Assembly: GCA_001770205.1 (NCBI GenBank)
Contig: MEQL01000007.1
Span: 1-64,000 of the forward strand
DNA from: Bdellovibrionales bacterium RIFOXYD12_FULL_39_22
GTDB taxonomy: Bacteria; Bdellovibrionota; Bacteriovoracia; Bacteriovoracales; Bacteriovoracaceae
Direction of reading: 5' to 3'
DNA length: 64,000 bases
The position numbers were made by a program, and so were the translations under genes. The notes beneath the pieces are model-generated. The model made no database searches and was not told the origin of the DNA. It saw only the letters and a program-made list of their open reading frames with translations. Below, one piece after another: positions 34,864-44,682 of the stretch. Numbering within the stretch: position 1 is the stretch's first letter; the number at the start of each line of letters is the position of its first letter.

Positions 34864-35711
34864 TGGTTGTTTTCTTTTAGTCTTTGATTTAGTTCTTTAA
34901 GAGATTGTTTCCAGTTTTTTTTTGCATTGCCGCTTGCTGTGTCCCCTTCACCTGTCTCATCTTCTTCGTTTATATTTTGGACTTTTTTTAGTTCGTTAGC
35001 ACTTTTCATAAAATCTAAAAAAGTTTTTCGGTCTTCGCTAGATAGCATCGCAAAAAGTGATTCATCCATAATATCCTTTCGCTCCTCTAGTCCCTTATTT
35101 TGCTTGTCGACAACAGAAATAAAATGCTCTTTGGGTAACATGGTGGTTATTTTTTTTGTGGCAGAATTGTTAATGTCAATTTCTCCCTTTAGTAGCGCAA
35201 TTTGAACAATTTTTTCTAAGTCCTTATTAGTTCGCATGTTGGCCAAAAGTTCAGTGCCGCGAATGCCCATGGAAACATTATCACCAACTTCAATTTTAAT
35301 TTCTCCAGGACGAGATTTATTTGGAAAGTTTGCGCGTAATTGTCCGGAGACAAATTTATAGATGGTTTTTCGTTCTTTTTCTTTGGTAGTTGATGATTCG
35401 GTGAATTGAAAAATTGATTTTGGGCCAATAGTGAAGACGCTATCATCAATAAGATTCATCTTAATCTTAACGATGGTGGCCTCGGCGGTTTTAACGCTAT
35501 CCCCGGCCATTATTTTATCCTGTAGTCTAAGTGGTTCTTCTGCATTATTTGCATTAATGCGGATGGCCTCACCACGTATAAGCACAACTTTACCAAGATA
35601 AGTAGGAATCGCTGTTGCGGTGTTAGGGTCTAGTTTAAAATCTTGGGCGTAGTTTATATTGGAAAAAAAAACGATGACAAAAAAGACGACAATCGTGAAT
35701 TCCTTTTTCAT
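34860..35711 (-). CDS. Exported FecR-domain protein
   Basis: 283 residues from ATG 35711; the longest frame begins at GTG 35729 but AAGGA lies seven bases before the ATG. A signal peptide (FTIVVFFVIVFFSNINYAQ) directs export. A FecR-type domain follows (GKVVLIRGEAIRINANNAEE, IKIEVGDNVSMGIRGTELLA), here without the anti-sigma helix, as in free-standing periplasmic FecR proteins. The C-terminal 80 residues are acidic and coiled. The start region sits in a hairpin that would mask the ribosome-binding site. Confidence 0.8.
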   Translation of the reverse strand: MKKEFTIVVFFVIVFFSNINYAQDFKLDPNTATAIPTYLGKVVLIRGEAIRINANNAEEPLRLQDKIMAGDSVKTAEATIVKIKMNLIDDSVFTIGPKSIFQFTESSTTKEKERKTIYKFVSGQLRANFPNKSRPGEIKIEVGDNVSMGIRGTELLANMRTNKDLEKIVQIALLKGEIDINNSATKKITTMLPKEHFISVVDKQNKGLEERKDIMDESLFAMLSSEDRKTFLDFMKSANELKKVQNINEEDETGEGDTASGNAKKNWKQSLKELNQRLKENNH

Positions 35712-35716
35712 AAAAC

Positions 35717-35771
35717 TATCCTTAATCACTGATAACGATTTTTTTTAATATACAAACAATGATTAAGGATA
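35717..35771 (-). promoter_or_regulatory. Leader hairpin covering the FecR-gene ribosome-binding site
   Basis: In the minus-strand leader TATCCTTAATCA and TGATTAAGGATA form a perfect 12-bp stem with a 31-base loop. The second arm contains AAGGA, the ribosome-binding site for ATG 35711. If the whole segment is transcribed, translation would be off when folded, like an RNA thermometer or trans-regulated leader. The loop contains a TATATT that could be a -10 box, in which case the dyad might be a protein operator instead. Confidence 0.5.
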
Positions 35772-35822
35772 TTATTTATAAAGTCAAATTAGGTGATAAT
35801 TTTGATGATTTGAACAAGGCGA

Positions 35823-36137
35823 CTAGAACCCATCTGGGGCACGAGTTATTTCCATTAAATCAAAGGAACCCGGGGCCTTTTTGATGAGAACCGATTCTAT
35901 TTCTTCCGCATAGATAATTTCTCCAGAAAGAAGGGCCACTTGATCCATTCCTTCTAATTCTTTTATCGTAGCGCATTCTCCGCTTTCCAACTTTGCTGAT
36001 AGAATGTCTCCGTCATAAGTTTTAATTGCGGCCACTTTACTCTCCTCGCTCCAAGGAGATTGTTCATGAATTTTGGCACTAAGCGAAGTTGAGAGTATAG
36101 TCGCGGTTACTAGGGCAAGAAGGTAAATTTTTTTCAT
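35823..36137 (-). CDS. Small exported hypothetical protein
   Basis: 104 residues with signal peptide KKIYLLALVTATILSTSLSA. The mature part is about 85 residues, acidic, with an IKELEGMDQVALLSGEIIYA stretch. I recognise no family. GGAT is close to the ATG as a weak ribosome-binding site. It sits between the FecR-type and cheB genes on the same strand, with a roughly 190-bp gap to cheB, so it probably has its own promoter. Confidence 0.65.
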   Translation of the reverse strand: MKKIYLLALVTATILSTSLSAKIHEQSPWSEESKVAAIKTYDGDILSAKLESGECATIKELEGMDQVALLSGEIIYAEEIESVLIKKAPGSFDLMEITRAPDGF

Positions 36138-36329
36138 AAAAAGATCCTTTTAAGTTATAAAGCATTACTTTCCTTAGTAATCATCTGTTAGAACTCAACT
36201 CCATTTCGAGTTCGTTACTGTAGTTCGTAGTTCAATTGTTATGCCAGAAGAGAGTGCTGATAACTTATCGTTTTGACAGTTTTTGTTAGTAAAACAAAAA
36301 GATCGCTTTGGCCTCAGTGCGTTTTGTCA

Positions 36330-37379
36330 CTAGCGGACTGACGCTTGACGAATTAAGGTTGCCGCAATGGTGTCTAGGGGGCAAACCGCAGAATGGGCCC
36401 CAATCTCGATAGTAACTCTGGGCATACCAAATACTATTGATGTTTTTTCATCTTGGGCAATATTAAACGCCCCTTTTTGCTTCATTTGTAACATTCCTGC
36501 AGAACCATCTTTTCCCATACCTGTGAGAATAACCCCAATGGCATATTTTCCTGCGGCCTGGGCAACAGAAGTGAATAGGACATCTACGGAAGGGCAGTGG
36601 CCAGAAACTTTTTCTCCCTCAAAACATTTAACGTGATAATCTCCCGGCCGCCCGTGTACCGCCATTTGAAAACCACCTGGAGCAACTAAGACCTTCCCGG
36701 GCATTACGCGATCACCGTCTTGCGCCTCCACCACGTGGAGATCGCATTGGTCGTTAAGAGTTTGAGCATAACTTTTAGTATAACCGGCCGGCATGTGCTG
36801 TGTTATTACAATGCCGGGCATATTATGGGGAAGGCCACTTAAAATGCGTTTTGTGGTCTCTAGTCCGCCAGTGGACACGCCAATAGCAATAATTTTATTT
36901 CCATCAACATTGGATAAGGCCTCTGGTTTTATCGCTGGTGTATTTTGCCGCTGTTGCATGAGATGGATAATATCAACATGAGCAGCAATTTTAATTTTTT
37001 CTCTTAACTCATCCATTACATCATCTAGTCCCCCTATGATATCTCCTTTGGGTTTACTAATAAAATCCACCGCACCCAGCTCAAGGGATTTCATAGTAAT
37101 ACTACTTCCTTTTTTGGTTAGAGAGCTAACCATTACTACGGGGATCGGATATTGAGGTAGTAGTTGTCGAAGAAAATCTACTCCAGTCATTTTGGGCATC
37201 TCTATATCCAGCGTCAGAACATCTGGACGAAGCTCTAGAATTTTATCTTTAGCATCAAAAGGATCTTTTGCCGTACCAATTACTTCTATTTCCGGATCGT
37301 CCTGTAACTGTTTTTGGATGATGTGTCTTACTACAGAGGAGTCGTCAATAACTAAAACTTTAATCTTATGCTGGGCCAT
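36330..37379 (-). CDS. cheB: Chemotaxis methylesterase CheB
   Basis: 349 residues: receiver domain (VLVIDDSSVVRHIIQKQL, phospho-acceptor Asp58 in VLTLDIEMPKMTG) and methylesterase domain with the catalytic triad in IAIGVSTGGLE (Ser), VITQHMPAGYT (His) and LTGMGKDGSAGM (Asp). It removes methyl groups from the receptor and resets sensitivity. It is last in the mcp-cheA-cheR-cheB order with AGGAG before the ATG, eight bases after cheR. Confidence 0.95.
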   Translation of the reverse strand: MAQHKIKVLVIDDSSVVRHIIQKQLQDDPEIEVIGTAKDPFDAKDKILELRPDVLTLDIEMPKMTGVDFLRQLLPQYPIPVVMVSSLTKKGSSITMKSLELGAVDFISKPKGDIIGGLDDVMDELREKIKIAAHVDIIHLMQQRQNTPAIKPEALSNVDGNKIIAIGVSTGGLETTKRILSGLPHNMPGIVITQHMPAGYTKSYAQTLNDQCDLHVVEAQDGDRVMPGKVLVAPGGFQMAVHGRPGDYHVKCFEGEKVSGHCPSVDVLFTSVAQAAGKYAIGVILTGMGKDGSAGMLQMKQKGAFNIAQDEKTSIVFGMPRVTIEIGAHSAVCPLDTIAATLIRQASVR

Positions 37380-37387
37380 GCTTGCTC

Positions 37388-38188
37388 CTATTTTTTTCGA
37401 TATATTCCTGGCGCAATATATTCAAAAAGAGAATTTTTCCTTCCGAGTGTTTCGGTATTGCTTATGAATAGATATCCATTCGTTTCTAAATTTTTATAAA
37501 TATTTTCTACAACATGATTAATCATTTCGAGATCAAAATAAATCATAACATTGCGACAAAATATAATGTGAAACCGTTGTTTAAATGGATATGTTTTGGT
37601 TTTTAAATTAAATTTTCTAAAAGTTACTTCTTTGGCAAGAGAGGCCTTTATTTTATAGGTGTAGTCGTTGATAGGAGAAAAGTATTTTTTTATGGCGTCT
37701 TTTTTTAAATAAATCATTCGGTCGGAGGGATATATACCTGCGATGGCCTCTTCTAGGGCCGTGGTCGAGAGATCTGTGGCCAGAACTCCAGATCTCCAGT
37801 TACTGTAATCCATATCTAGATAGTCTCTAATTGTCATGGCCAGAGAATATGCCTCTTCCCCAGAAGAACAGGCCGCACACCAAATTCGCAAATCCAGAGA
37901 ATTCTTTTGTCGCAATTCTCTAACTAGAGGTGGATAAACATTTTTTAGAAGAAAATCAAAATGAGGTTCTTCCCTATTAAAATAGGTGAAATTAGTGGTG
38001 ACGGCGTTAGCGATATCGTTAATTATTCCGTGGGTAGTATCTGAATCAACTTTTAAAAACAGTTCATGAGCATTAATGCAGTTGTGTTTTGCTAGCAGAG
38101 GACGAATTCGTTCTTCTACGGTAACAGCTTTGTCGGGACGTATATATATTCCGAAATAATTTTTTATTAGTTGTTCTAATGTTTGCAA
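37388..38188 (-). CDS. cheR: Chemotaxis methyltransferase CheR
   Basis: 266 residues. The N-terminal helical domain is followed by the SAM-binding fold (LDLRIWCAACSSGEEAYSLA with the glycine-rich motif) and FHIIFCRNVMIYFD. It methylates receptor glutamates. The frame opens with a TTG at 38188 and no good ribosome-binding site is visible, so translation may be coupled to the upstream gene or the start assignment may be off. It lies between cheA and cheB. Confidence 0.92.
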   Translation of the reverse strand: MQTLEQLIKNYFGIYIRPDKAVTVEERIRPLLAKHNCINAHELFLKVDSDTTHGIINDIANAVTTNFTYFNREEPHFDFLLKNVYPPLVRELRQKNSLDLRIWCAACSSGEEAYSLAMTIRDYLDMDYSNWRSGVLATDLSTTALEEAIAGIYPSDRMIYLKKDAIKKYFSPINDYTYKIKASLAKEVTFRKFNLKTKTYPFKQRFHIIFCRNVMIYFDLEMINHVVENIYKNLETNGYLFISNTETLGRKNSLFEYIAPGIYRKK

Positions 38189-38233
38189 AATAGGATTATT
38201 TAAATGATTAATAATTTTTTACTCCATCACTAA

Positions 38234-40558
38234 TTATCTGGTGGCCAGAGATTGTTCTTGTTCTTGTATCTTTTCCATTAGCGATGCAACATCCAAAATC
38301 AGTCCCACCTCGCCATCTCCTTGAATAGAACATCCAGAGATTCCTTTAATGTAGTTTAAATTTACTTTCTCAAAGTAACTGGGTAAACTTTTGATAATGG
38401 TCTGATGTTGTCCAAGCAATTGATCAACCAGCAAGGCAATAGTTGAGCCGCGACTTTCTAAGACCATTAAGACACCTTCTTCGATTTTTTCAGTAGCGTG
38501 CGTTATCTTGTGTACGTTGTGTAGGCGAACAATTGGAATCATCCTTTTGCGAACTTTAATAAGTTCTTGTCCTTGTACGATTTGATCTATCTCTAAATTT
38601 TTTGCCTTAATAGTCTCAGTAATGGAATCTATTGGAATAGTATATTTGATTCCACCACAGTTTACCAACATACCGTCAATAATTGCTAAGGTTAGGGGAA
38701 TTTTTATTGTAAAGGTAGTTCCTACTCCAACTTTGGTATCGATAGTAACTCGGCCTTTCATTTTTTGAATGTTTTGCATTACGACATCCATGCCAACACC
38801 TCGGCCGGAAATATCGGAAACTTTTTCTGCAGTGGAAAAACCAGGGGCAAAGATCAGACGATATACCTCTTGATCAGTCATTGAAGAGCCGTCATGATTA
38901 ATGAGTCCCATTTCGTGTGCTTTGGCGGCGATTTTAACTCTATCAAGTCCGCGGCCATCATCGCTAACAATTATCCATACCTCTCCAGATTCATGGATGG
39001 CCCCGACTTTAATAGTTCCAAACTTAGGTTTTCCCAGACCGACACGAACTTCCTCGCTTTCGATCCCATGATCAACACTGTTGCGTAACATATGAAGGAG
39101 TGGATTATTAATTACGTCAATTAGAGACTTATCTACCTCAGTAGATTCTCCAAAGAATTCTATCTTAACTTTTTTATTAGTTTTTTTACTTATATCATGA
39201 ACGATACGAACCATTTTCTTAAACATGGAAGAAACAGGGATCATGCGCATGGCCATTGAGGTATCCTGTAATTCGGCAAGAACTTTAGTGAAAAAATGAA
39301 ATGATTTTTTTAGATTTTCTCCATTCTTCGTATTGAAATCTATGTCTTTGTGAATCATGGTTTTGGCGATTAATAATTCTCCGACTATGTCATTAAGATA
39401 ATCCAATTTGACAGTGTCGATTCTAATATCTTTTTTTGCCATCCCAGCTTCCGAGGATGGATTATTGGAACCATCTCCGGTGCTAGTATTTTTGTCACTA
39501 AAACTTAAGTTAATATCTTCAATCTTAAGTTCAGATGCTTTGGCAGCAAAATCAGCAACACTACTATGGTTTAGATAGCGTTCGATCATGCGCAGACCAC
39601 TTTTATTATTCCATCTGTCGAGGTCATTTTTATTGGATAGCTCGAATCCCTCCTGCAAAATATCCACAATGGTTATCAAATCTTCCACAGCATTTTTGGT
39701 TATGGGAATGGTGTTATTAATTAATTCATCTATAAGAGTTTCAATTTTGTGAGAAAAAATTTCTAGTAAGGAAAAATTGAAAAGGCCGAAGTTCCCCTTG
39801 AGTGTATGGACGGAACGATAGATGTCGCGTAGTAAGTCAATGTTTTTAATGTTACTAACAAAACTCATCAAATTATTTTCAATGTCTTCTAGTAATTCTT
39901 TTACTTCTGTTTGAAAAATTTTTATCGATTCATCGTCCATTTTAGAAGTTGGGGCTTCAACATTTTTTGCCTTGGAAGTTGATGCCAGTGAATCCAAAAC
40001 ATTTTTATCTAATCCCTTTTCTGCGACTAATTCTTTCAGCGATTCTAGGGCCGCATCATTAATAATTCCTCCAATGTTTTCGGCCTTTGTGGAGGTTTCT
40101 GGCTCGGATGTGGCAATCGGATCTCGTTTTATCTCAGGGGATAAGACGACATCTGGAGCACTAAGGCCATGAATCAAAGCTTCTAATTCACGAATAAAAC
40201 TTGCCGCCTCGGTTTCGAAACCACCATCACTATGATGTTCCATTACTGCCGATAGTGTTTTTCTTAAATAATCAAAAAACTTAATAAGGATATCTACATC
40301 GATATGTCGAGAGCTATGTTCATTGGTGCGAATAAGTGACAGAAGATTTTCTGCGGCATGAGCAACTTTTGAGATGTTGTTAAAATTAAAACATCCAGCG
40401 GTTCCCTTTATATTGTGCACTGGACGAAAAAGAGAATTTGCCAGACCTTGGTCTATTACCTTTGACGCAATTACCAACGGCTCTACATCGTCAAGCATCT
40501 CGACCGATTCAAGAATAAATTCTTCCACTAGCTCATAATCAATTTCATCGTTGGCCAT
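38234..40558 (-). CDS. cheA: Chemotaxis histidine kinase CheA with two Hpt domains
   Basis: 774 residues: first Hpt domain with phospho-site His48 in FRPVHNIKGTAG; second Hpt domain with His251 in RSVHTLKGNFG; then the dimerisation helices, the HATPase domain (LLHMLRNSVDHGIE, IVSDDGRGLD, GRGVGMDVVM) and a C-terminal CheW-like domain (GMLVNCGGIKYTIPIDSITE). The usual P2 CheY-docking domain is not obvious. Two Hpt domains suggest two phosphorylation outputs or a relay. GGAGT precedes the ATG. Confidence 0.95.
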   Translation of the reverse strand: MANDEIDYELVEEFILESVEMLDDVEPLVIASKVIDQGLANSLFRPVHNIKGTAGCFNFNNISKVAHAAENLLSLIRTNEHSSRHIDVDILIKFFDYLRKTLSAVMEHHSDGGFETEAASFIRELEALIHGLSAPDVVLSPEIKRDPIATSEPETSTKAENIGGIINDAALESLKELVAEKGLDKNVLDSLASTSKAKNVEAPTSKMDDESIKIFQTEVKELLEDIENNLMSFVSNIKNIDLLRDIYRSVHTLKGNFGLFNFSLLEIFSHKIETLIDELINNTIPITKNAVEDLITIVDILQEGFELSNKNDLDRWNNKSGLRMIERYLNHSSVADFAAKASELKIEDINLSFSDKNTSTGDGSNNPSSEAGMAKKDIRIDTVKLDYLNDIVGELLIAKTMIHKDIDFNTKNGENLKKSFHFFTKVLAELQDTSMAMRMIPVSSMFKKMVRIVHDISKKTNKKVKIEFFGESTEVDKSLIDVINNPLLHMLRNSVDHGIESEEVRVGLGKPKFGTIKVGAIHESGEVWIIVSDDGRGLDRVKIAAKAHEMGLINHDGSSMTDQEVYRLIFAPGFSTAEKVSDISGRGVGMDVVMQNIQKMKGRVTIDTKVGVGTTFTIKIPLTLAIIDGMLVNCGGIKYTIPIDSITETIKAKNLEIDQIVQGQELIKVRKRMIPIVRLHNVHKITHATEKIEEGVLMVLESRGSTIALLVDQLLGQHQTIIKSLPSYFEKVNLNYIKGISGCSIQGDGEVGLILDVASLMEKIQEQEQSLATR

Positions 40559-40575
40559 ATTTTACTCCAATAATG

Positions 40576-42087
40576 CTAATATCTTCCAAAATCATTATCA
40601 TTTAAATTAACTTTAATTTCATGTTCTTCGTCGGAGACAGTTCGATTGGTAGGTTGCAAATTGATTGTTTGAATTGATTCTAATTTGCTTTTATTTTGTC
40701 CGGATGCCGTTCGACTTTTTTCTTCGGCCGTCTTTTTAGGGATTGGTGGTAACGGCTGAGTTGTTGTTTTTTCCAGTTTTTTAACTGGTGAATTGGCGGA
40801 AGTTGTTTTACTAGTTAGCGGTTTGGCCACTACATTGCGAGGAGCATTTTTAACAGTTTGGCGGCCATCCATTTTTTTTGGCAGGGCGGACCTGATGTCA
40901 TTAATGCTGGCCACAAAGTTTTGTGCCTTTTCTAGAAGTGTAGAGATCAAATTAGCAGAATCTTGTGCGTATGTTTTATTTTTGCTAGTGATAGATTCTA
41001 TATGTTTCATTCCTAAATTAACTTGATCTACACCCATGGCCTGCTCTTTTGAGGCGGTAGCAATTTCACCGATTAAATTATTTATATTATCTATTCCGCT
41101 AACAATTTCTTTAAGGTAACCGGCGGTAGTTTGAGAAATAGTAGAGCCGTTTTGGGTTTTAATAGTTGAATCTTCAATTAATTGGGTTGTTTCTCTGGCC
41201 GCTTCAGCACTTCTTGCCGCAAGGTTTCGTACCTCATCGGCAACTACCGCAAATCCTTTTCCATGTACACCCGCTCTTGCGGCCTCAACGGCGGCGTTAA
41301 GTGCCAAGAGATTAGTTTGAAAAGCAATTTCATCGATTACTTTTATTATTTTTGAGATATTTTTGCTAGCACCAATAATGGCAGACATGGCGCCCAACAT
41401 GCTCTCCATATGACTTGCACCAATGGATGCTTTCTCTTTTACATTTAAACTTAATTCGCGTGCGCGAGAAGCATTGGCGGCATTACTATTTATTTGCCCT
41501 CCTATTTGAGTCATTGAGGCGGACATCTCTTCAAGCGAAGTAGCGTTTTGTCCTGTTCCGCTGGCAAAATTCTTTGTCGTATCAAATATATTTTGGGTTA
41601 TTTGAAAAATCTCTTCTGCTACAACCTGGGTGTTGTTCTTCTTTTGAGCGATACTTCCCTTTATTCTTTTAATTTGATGGTGCATGGCCTCTAAATCTAC
41701 CTTCTCGGTTTTAACACTGGAGACGGAAAAAATCTCATCTTCAAGTCCACCAAGTTCGTTATATATTGGCAAAAGGTTAGAATGCAAAAGCTGCTTGACC
41801 TGTTCGGGGGCCTGCGAACTAGCTTGGGACAATTTTTCTAGCAGTTTAAAAAGGGGAGTGGCTATTTTACTAAGATCAGTTTTACTTAGTCGTTCTAACA
41901 TTGCCAAATGATCAGTATGAGAAGTACTGCTGAGGGCATTGCTTAAGTAGTTGGCCAAAGAATTTAATGCCAAATTATTTTTTTTCCGTAAAAAATAATA
42001 AGTTCCGCCAATTGAGCAGATCGCGATGATGAACATGTAAAGGATCCCGCTGGAATAGGATAAACAGTTGACAGATATTGGGGACAT
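40576..42087 (-). CDS. Methyl-accepting chemotaxis protein without periplasmic sensor
   Basis: 503 residues. One membrane helix near the N-terminus ([20 protein letters not shown], 14-33) anchors a cytoplasmic protein; there is no periplasmic ligand domain. The signalling hairpin tip is present in [20 protein letters not shown] and [20 protein letters not shown]. The C-terminal 100 residues are low-complexity and disordered. It should signal to CheA via CheW but must sense something through the membrane anchor or a partner. It follows cheW by about 30 bp and precedes cheA by 17. Confidence 0.9.
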   Translation of the reverse strand: MSPISVNCLSYSSGILYMFIIAICSIGGTYYFLRKKNNLALNSLANYLSNALSSTSHTDHLAMLERLSKTDLSKIATPLFKLLEKLSQASSQAPEQVKQLLHSNLLPIYNELGGLEDEIFSVSSVKTEKVDLEAMHHQIKRIKGSIAQKKNNTQVVAEEIFQITQNIFDTTKNFASGTGQNATSLEEMSASMTQIGGQINSNAANASRARELSLNVKEKASIGASHMESMLGAMSAIIGASKNISKIIKVIDEIAFQTNLLALNAAVEAARAGVHGKGFAVVADEVRNLAARSAEAARETTQLIEDSTIKTQNGSTISQTTAGYLKEIVSGIDNINNLIGEIATASKEQAMGVDQVNLGMKHIESITSKNKTYAQDSANLISTLLEKAQNFVASINDIRSALPKKMDGRQTVKNAPRNVVAKPLTSKTTSANSPVKKLEKTTTQPLPPIPKKTAEEKSRTASGQNKSKLESIQTINLQPTNRTVSDEEHEIKVNLNDNDFGRY

Positions 42088-42118
42088 TGATTACTCCTTG
42101 TTTCTATTAATTGTGCTA

Positions 42119-42775
42119 TTACGCTGGATCGATTTGTTCATGATGCTTATTGCTATTTTCCAAGGTTTTCTCTAAAGGGTCGATCCCATCAAATTCCAAA
42201 TCTTGTTCCTTAACTTGTTCGATGGTGCTCATTTTTTCCAGATAATTATGCTCTTTGCTTTCGATATCTTTTTCACTTAAGTCATACAATAGTTTGGCGA
42301 CGTCAACTATGGTTTTGACGGAATCACTTATCCTAGCAATATTGGCCACAAAGCGACTAGCAATAGTAGAACTTACTTTGGGCCGTGGTTCTATTTTGGA
42401 CAGAGGAATTCGCATTACCTCGGTAACTCTATCTACAATTATGCCAACATTAATTTCTTCGTGTTGAACCACCACAATGCAGGTACGGTCATCATATTCC
42501 ATGGAACTTAGGCCCAGGCGCGTTCTAAAATCGATTACGGGAAGAATTTTTCCACGTAAATTAGCAACACCTTTGATGAAGGAATAGACGCTCGGAATTG
42601 GAGTTATGGTGGAGATGCGAATTATTTCGACTACGCTGCCGACGTCAATGCCATAGGATTCTGTTCCAATGGAGAATGTTAAATACATATTACTTTGCTC
42701 ATCAACTATATTTTGGGCCGGGCGAGATAGCTTACTATCTTCCTTTGATTTTTTTTCAGCAGATTCTTTTTTCAT
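42119..42775 (-). CDS. cheW: Chemotaxis coupling protein CheW
   Basis: 218 residues: CheW domain (MYLTFSIGTESYGIDVGSVV, GVANLRGKILPVIDFRTRLG, GIIVDRVTEVMRIP) with an N-terminal and a C-terminal extension of about 30 and 40 residues, both charged. It bridges receptor and CheA. GGAA precedes the ATG, and it is first gene of the leftward chemotaxis operon, divergent from the MurG-like gene by about 100 bp. Confidence 0.92.
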   Translation of the reverse strand: MKKESAEKKSKEDSKLSRPAQNIVDEQSNMYLTFSIGTESYGIDVGSVVEIIRISTITPIPSVYSFIKGVANLRGKILPVIDFRTRLGLSSMEYDDRTCIVVVQHEEINVGIIVDRVTEVMRIPLSKIEPRPKVSSTIASRFVANIARISDSVKTIVDVAKLLYDLSEKDIESKEHNYLEKMSTIEQVKEQDLEFDGIDPLEKTLENSNKHHEQIDPA

Positions 42776-42884
42776 AGTTTCCTTGATAAGTTTAATATTG
42801 TGATAATGACATTAGTATAGCATGCTATTGATTGACGTCGATTTTTGAATACCTGGGAAAACTTTTCTGGTGGATGTAATAAAA

Positions 42885-43973
42885 ATGGATGATAAAAAAA
42901 TAATTTTTTTCGTTGGAGGAGGAAGTGGTGGCCATGTAATGCCGGCAGTTGCACTTATAGAATCTTTAAAAAAAGATAGCAGGTACAATATAAAATACGT
43001 GGGCAGCGCTACTGGCATTGAACGAAAAATAGTCACAGATCTAGCAATCGATTACCATATAATTTCGGTTGGTAAGCTACGTCGCTACTTGTCTATGCAA
43101 AATATTCTAGATGGTTTTAAAATTATTTTTGGTTTTTTTCAGTCGCTCAAAATATTGTTTCCGTATAGCAGACAAAATTGTTTGGTTTTTTCCACCGGGG
43201 GATTTGTTTCTGTTCCATTCGTATTAGCGGCCTATGTAACAAGAAAGAAAATTTTTATCCATGAGCAAACTAGTCGAGTCGGTTTGGCCAATAAAATTGC
43301 CTCTTATTTTGCGGATAAAATTTTTATTACTTTTGCGAAATCTCAAGATTTTTTTCCAAGTCAAAAAACTTTTCATTTGGGGATGCCTTTGCGAGATGCC
43401 TATTTCCTTCCAACTAATTTTAAATTTACACTCAAAGGACAAAGCTTTAGTGACATGAAAAGGCCAATGCTTTTTGTTTCCGGAGGTGGTAATGGCTCAA
43501 AACTAATAAATGACATGATAAAAAATAATCTAGATTGGATGTGTAGAGATTATTTGGTGGTACATCAAGTTGGTGGGCAGTTTATTTCTGAGTTTTTGAA
43601 AATTGACTTGGCCAATTATATTGCGGTCGACTTTTTAAAGGATGAGATGATTGAATTTTTGAAAATGGCCAGCGTAATAATTTCTCGGGCGGGGGCCGTA
43701 ACAGTCTATCAAATTATGACATTAAAAAAGTGTGCTGTTTTTATTCCTCTTAAGATTGCTCAAAAAAATGAACAATTTCATAATGCCAAAGAAGCACAGA
43801 AAGTTACTGGGTCGGTTATACTTGAGGAAGGGCAGGTCGAGAGTTGTGATTTAAAGAAAATAGTAGCAGAGGTTCGTCAAAAAAATGAAGCAAGTATGGC
43901 GCATGGTTTTACGTTAAATGTTCGCGATAATCCAAAGCATGCGTTAGTGGCAGAAATTCATTCGGCCTTTTAG
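42885..43973 (+). CDS. MurG-family glycosyltransferase paralogue
   Basis: 362 residues from ATG 42885; the longest frame begins at GTG 42870. Family marks are FFVGGGSGGHVMPAVALIES, FSTGGFVSVPFVLAA, HEQTSRVGLANKIASYFADK and SRAGAVTVYQIM. True MurG adds GlcNAc to lipid I. Here the usual GGSQGA-type motif is replaced by VSGGGNGSKLIND and the TGNPVR region by LGMPLRDAY. The gene is also outside any division/cell-wall cluster, so it may be a specialised paralogue rather than the housekeeping MurG. Product and acceptor are unknown. Confidence 0.75.
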   Translation: MDDKKIIFFVGGGSGGHVMPAVALIESLKKDSRYNIKYVGSATGIERKIVTDLAIDYHIISVGKLRRYLSMQNILDGFKIIFGFFQSLKILFPYSRQNCLVFSTGGFVSVPFVLAAYVTRKKIFIHEQTSRVGLANKIASYFADKIFITFAKSQDFFPSQKTFHLGMPLRDAYFLPTNFKFTLKGQSFSDMKRPMLFVSGGGNGSKLINDMIKNNLDWMCRDYLVVHQVGGQFISEFLKIDLANYIAVDFLKDEMIEFLKMASVIISRAGAVTVYQIMTLKKCAVFIPLKIAQKNEQFHNAKEAQKVTGSVILEEGQVESCDLKKIVAEVRQKNEASMAHGFTLNVRDNPKHALVAEIHSAF

Positions 43974-43980
43974 TTATGCT

Positions 43981-44643
43981 TTATTTAAAAACATAACCTC
44001 TAGATTTAATTGTTTTTATTCTCTCAGAAAAAGGAGAGAGTTTTTTGCGCACATTAGATAGGTGAGTATCTATGTTTTGCATTTGTACCTTGGTGTCGTT
44101 CCAAATATAATCAGAGATAAAATCGCGAGAGAAAATTTTATCGCGATTGCTTACAAAAAGATGAATAATCTTAAATTCTATGGGAGTTAGTGAGACTTCT
44201 CTTCCATCAAGAATAACTTGCTGCTTATTGCAGTTTAACTCAAAATTATCAAGTTTTATTAAAGTTTCCTGATTAGCATAGGCCACTTTGCTTTTTATGA
44301 TTTTGTTTTTTACTCTGGCAATTAACTCCTCTATCGATACTGGCTTGATGATAAAATCATCGGCCCCCATGGACAAGCCTTTTACTGCTATTTCTGTAGA
44401 GTTCATTCCGGTTAAGAAAATTATTGGCAGTGTGGGGAAATCAACCCTGACCACTCTATAAACTTCAAAGCCATCCATTACGGGCATATTTACATCTAAA
44501 ATCAGAAGATCCGTTTGATTATTTTTTAAAAAAGGAGAGACCTTTTGTGGCTCGCAAATGCAAGTAACACGGAAGTGTTGGCCTAGCATCTGCTCATAAA
44601 GATCAAGAATATCTGGTTGGTCATCAACAATTGTTACATGCAT
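43981..44643 (-). CDS. OmpR-family response regulator
   Basis: 220 residues: receiver (TIVDDQPDILDLYEQ, phospho-acceptor Asp in LLILDVNMPVMDGFE, Lys in DFIIKPVSIEELIARV) and a winged-helix DNA-binding domain (SLTPIEFKIIHLFVSNRDKI, NIDTHLSNVRKKL). It regulates transcription. No kinase is adjacent, so its partner is elsewhere. It ends seven bases from the MurG-like stop. Confidence 0.92.
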   Translation of the reverse strand: MHVTIVDDQPDILDLYEQMLGQHFRVTCICEPQKVSPFLKNNQTDLLILDVNMPVMDGFEVYRVVRVDFPTLPIIFLTGMNSTEIAVKGLSMGADDFIIKPVSIEELIARVKNKIIKSKVAYANQETLIKLDNFELNCNKQQVILDGREVSLTPIEFKIIHLFVSNRDKIFSRDFISDYIWNDTKVQMQNIDTHLSNVRKKLSPFSERIKTIKSRGYVFK

Positions 44644-44682
44644 AACCGCTACATTAAACCATATAACCCAATAAACTACAAA

